In this document: positions 61,460-64,000 of the stretch, piece by piece | Numbering within the stretch: position 1 is the stretch's first letter | Layout of the letters: every line of letters starts with the position of its first letter | NCBI GenBank assembly: GCA_963723765.1 | Contig: CAVRSD010000016.1 | Coordinates: 61,131-125,130 of the forward strand | Reading direction: 5' to 3' | Length of the DNA stretch: 64,000 nt | Origin: DATBAX01 sp963723765 | GTDB lineage: Bacteria; Acidobacteriota; Terriglobia; Terriglobales; Acidobacteriaceae | Notes under the pieces: model-generated | The model's input: only the letters and a program-made list of their open reading frames with translations | Databases searched by the model: none | Told to the model about the DNA's origin: nothing | Position numbers and translations under genes: made by a program

Positions 61460-62262
61460 GTGGATCTCTGGAACAAAGCCACGTTGAAATCTCTGGTGAT
61501 ACCGGGCGGCGTGCTTCTCTTGGCGGCAGGTGTACTGCTGGGAGGAGGATTTCTGCCCATCTCCGCCTCGGCGATCGACTTTTATTACTATGCTGTATTC
61601 GGTGCCGGAATTCTACTTGCCTGGCGGTTCCATTCCAGCCGGGTTCTGTTTGCGCTCGTCTTTCTGTTGCTTGCACATCGCTCAGTCGAATTCTTTTCGA
61701 CGGGACACGTGGTCTCGAGCGGGCCTGGACGGATCGCATTTGAAGCGGTAGCCTTTCTTCTGCCCCTGAATTTCATCCTTCTTTCGTTCATTCGCGAAAG
61801 GGGATTGGCAATTCCTGCAATTGCCTCTCGATTGGCGATCTTATTTTTTGAGTCTGTATTCGTCGCGCTGATCTGTCGCACGGGAGAAATCACCGGTCCC
61901 GGATTTCTGCATCTTTCCTTTTTTAGCCGGCATGTATTGGGATGGACAAGAATTCCGCAACCTGCCTGGTTGGCCTTCTTCCTGGCATTCGGAATTTTAT
62001 TGGTCCGCTTCCTGCTCTACCGCAAGCCGCTTGAAAGTGGGCTGCTGTGGTCGTTGGGTGCAGTCGTCCTGAGTTTGCAAGCCGGAGGGGTCGGTAAAAT
62101 CGCCAGCGCGTATGTGGCGACTGCGGGCTTGATTCTAGTCTCATCGATCATCGAGAACTCCTATGTTCTGGCGTACCACGACGAACTGACCGGACTGCCA
62201 TCCCGCCGAGCCTACAACGAAACGCTGCTCAGTCTGAAGGAACCTTATGCGGTCGCCGTTGT
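61460..62262 (+). pseudogene. Membrane GGDEF-domain protein, cut off early in the GGDEF domain
   Basis: A GTG start with AAGGA 12 bases upstream opens a protein with about seven hydrophobic segments (VIPGGVLLLAAGVLLGG, FYYYAVFGAGILLAW, VLFALVFLLLAH, FLLPLNFILLSF, LAILFFESVFVALIC, PAWLAFFLAFGILLVRFLLY and GLILVSSIIENSY). The GGDEF domain begins correctly (LAYHDELTGLPSRRAYNETL) but after YAVAVV, at about 62,250-62,262, continues into an unrelated sequence that ends at 62,323. The active-site GGDEF motif is missing. It would be a diguanylate cyclase if complete. I read the break as an artificial junction. Confidence 0.65.
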
Positions 62263-62870
62263 AGGAAGCCCAGCGTCTGAATGCCCAGCACCTGCTCCGC
62301 CGCAGGGTTCGCGCTCGAGATAATTCCGGTTGCGTTCACCACCACTAGTCCGGCCGGCATGTTGCGCGTCACTTCTTCGCTCAAGCGTTCTGTGTGTTCC
62401 GCACGCTCCCTCTCGATCTTGTGCAGCCTTTCGAGTTCTTTCTCTTGGTCGCGCAGTTGCCGGATTACACCTTGCATCGACGCCGCCATGAATGCGGAGG
62501 GATTTCCCGTTCGCGGGGGCGTCGTCGTCAGCGTCGGCTTGATGAGATTCTTGTGTGCTCTGATAAAAGCGGCGCAACAGGAGAAAAACCGATTTTACAA
62601 TCACAGGCCAGGATTCCCACCGCCATGCCGGCGGCGATTTCCCACAGGCGCTGCGTGCTTTCGGCTTGGAAAGCGGCGAAGGTCATGGCGTAAATGGGCC
62701 TGGCATCGAAGTGAACCTCAGCGCAAATGCGGCGCAAGATCAATCGAGAAGGAAGAAAATGCAAAAACAACAATGAGCGCTGCAATTCCCAAAAATGTTC
62801 CGAGTGGAAGCTGATACTGGCTGGCAATCAGCCACCGTATCTGGTTGACCGTCCCGAGGCCTCGCCTTGC
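62262..62870 (-). pseudogene. PAS sensor-kinase N-terminal fragment, frameshifted
   Basis: Minus-strand frames contain parts of one protein: a membrane-like segment (WEIAAGMAVGILA, and RWLIASQYQLPLGTF...FAFSSF upstream), a linker (VIRQLRDQEKELERLH and RERAEHTERLSEEVTRNMP) and the start of a PAS domain (AGLVVVNATGIISSANPAAEQVLGIQ). These lie in at least three reading frames, so at least two frameshifts occur, and the protein ends abruptly at ~62,255, where the GGDEF frame of the other strand begins. No kinase core is present. It is probably a contig fragment. Confidence 0.5.
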
Positions 62871-62911
62871 TGGCCCGCTCGGCAAGACGGCGTCCCGCTC
62901 CGCGTGCATAC

Positions 62912-63503
62912 TTCCCGGTGGAATTTGTGATCGCCTCCACCGCCAAGCCGGAGGAGATTTTGAAATTCGCGCAACAAATCCAGCAAATCGCCGCGACCAA
63001 CGGCATGTTCGCCTTTCCGCCCATCATTGACACCAAGATGGACCAGCCGGAAACCGAGATCGTGCTCGACCGGGACAAAGTCTCCTCGCTGGGACTGGAC
63101 ATGGCCACGGTGGGCGCGGATCTGAGCACGCTCGCCGGGGGCAATTATGTGAACCGGTTCAACCTCGATGGCCGCAGCTACAAGGTCATTCCGCAACTCG
63201 AACGCGTGCAGCGCCTGAATGCCGGCCAGTTGCAACACATGTATGTCAAGGGGCCGAACGGCCAGTTGGTGCCGTTGAGCACCTTTGCCACCTTGAAGGA
63301 AAAGAACACCCCGCGCTCGCTGAACCGCTTTCAGCAGTTCAACGCGGTCACCATCAGCGGCGTGGCCATCCGGCCGCTGAATGACACGCTCACCATGCTC
63401 GAGACCGAGTGCGGCGAAGATTCTGCCCAAGGGCTACAAGCTGGATTACACCGGCGAATCCCGGCAGTTGCGCACGGAAGGGAACAAGTTCCTGCCGGTT
63501 AGC
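62912..63503 (+). pseudogene. RND efflux pump inner-membrane transporter fragment, frameshifted
   Basis: An internal piece of an AcrB/MexB-type RND transporter: FPVEFVIASTAKPEEIL, FAFPPIIDTKMDQPETEIVL, DRDKVSSLGLDMATVGADLS, GGNYVNRFNLDGRSYKVIPQ and RSLNRFQQFNAVTISGVAIR (the porter-domain region). The frame breaks at 63,410 (one extra T), then continues as AAKILPKGYKLDYTGESRQL ending LRTEGNKFLP at 63,503, where homology stops abruptly. Start and end are missing. Codon and amino-acid use (N, Y rich) differ from the flagellar genes, which suggests another source. Confidence 0.7.
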
Positions 63504-64000
63504 AACCATGACGGTATTGGCCGTGTAAACCCGAGTCAATGTTCCCGGACTGTTAACGATAACAGCGCGCGCCTACGGTTCACGAGCGGGGCGGCTGCCG
63601 AACCGGCGCGCCGGCAACGCGACGGTCTGCGTCGAATTGGTACGGAACTTTGGTTGCGCCGCGCTCCAGCCGAACAGCGGGCACCCGTGCGATGTCACGT
63701 TTTCGTCATCGCGATGCCAAAAACGGAACGAGCCAGGGAATTCGCGGCGGCAGGGAACCGCGACCCCATTCCTCCCAAGTGCTGCGCCAGCGGGTTTCAG
63801 GCCGAAACGTCCTGCCGCCGACTGCCCAGACCCGGACATGCATAACGATTTTGCTTGCTCCCGTGAGGTTCTTGCACAGACTGGGAACCGTTCGCATGTG
63901 TGACCTCCGCCGCGGACGGTCCGTGGCAGCGGTCTCGATCGATCGCGATGTCGGGAAGTGCAGGGGGATTGGATGCTGGGCGTGATTTCGCTGCGCGGGC
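63504..64000. other. Unassigned sequence at the window end
   Basis: The remaining 497 bp contain several overlapping open frames on both strands, none with recognisable family signatures or a ribosome binding site. The sequence follows the break in the RND fragment directly. I do not recognise it and call no gene. Confidence 0.4.

Noticed and set aside
1..64000. CRISPR arrays, tRNA or rRNA genes, insertion sequences, prophage integrases
   Set aside because: I looked for direct-repeat arrays, cloverleaf-like segments and transposase signatures and saw none that I can support.
63504..64000. Overlapping open frames at the window end, for instance a 63-codon minus-strand frame
   Set aside because: Composition alone keeps them open; no start signal or known motif, and the region follows an assembly-like break.

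Overview
The window looks like the chromosome of a flagellated Gram-negative bacterium, most probably an acidobacterium (Acidobacteriota, Terriglobia-like). The arguments are the moderately high GC content, a P- and L-ring flagellum (flgH, flgI), the way the FliM/FliN, FlbD and MshEN-type proteins are built, and GTPase-free FlhA/FlhB/FliA neighbours. This is inference from protein character, not from a database search.

Layout. Positions 1-15,325 are mixed housekeeping and envelope genes: a REP-like hairpin pair, kbl, a secreted alpha/beta hydrolase, a ribosomal S1-type protein, a STAS/receiver-like protein, a HAD hydrolase, a YhaM-type exoribonuclease, a SurA/PpiC-type foldase, a SpoIIE-type phosphatase and three different zinc-metallopeptidase-like proteins. 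Positions 15,553-24,317 hold chemotaxis and motor genes (response regulator, cheB, cheR, cheA, cheW, an MCP, motB, motA, flbD). Positions 24,603-28,939 run on the plus strand: flagellin, fliD, fliS and a fliT-like gene. Positions 28,940-56,226 are a nearly unbroken minus-strand flagellar block (flgL, K, N, M, J, I, H, A, G, F; an MshEN protein; fliN/Y, fliM, fliA, flhA, flhB, fliR, Q, P, O, a second fliN; flgE, flgD, fliK; fliJ, I, H, G, F, E, flgC, flgB). Positions 56,239-61,153 hold the regulators: a sigma-54 response regulator, its kinase, a FleQ-like sigma-54 activator without a DNA-binding domain, and an OmpR-type regulator.

The regulatory wiring can be read from the DNA. Three near-consensus sigma-28 (FliA) promoters with exact 11-nt spacers precede flagellin, the MCP-che operon and flgM-flgN-flgK-flgL. 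Sigma-54-like sites precede flgF and, less convincingly, fliK and the second fliN. This fits a cascade FleQ/kinase/response regulator -> sigma-54 hook-basal body genes -> FliA -> filament and chemotaxis genes, with FlgM as anti-sigma factor.

Most interesting points: (1) CheA carries, in the place of the usual P2 domain, two tandem 24-residue MshEN-like motifs of the kind that bind cyclic-di-GMP, and a second MshEN protein with cysteine pairs lies inside the flagellar operon; (2) the flagellin's variable region consists of three ~104-residue tandem domains resembling phage structural-protein domains; (3) at least five genes, including the essential-type rpsA and flhA, are split by one extra base, nearly always in a short homopolymer, which most likely means sequence indels but has a testable alternative.

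The last 2.6 kb (about 61.4-64.0 kb) is a patchwork of truncated genes in conflicting orientations (a GGDEF protein cut after its first motif, a PAS kinase fragment, an RND pump fragment). I read it as an assembly chimera and would not interpret gene order there.
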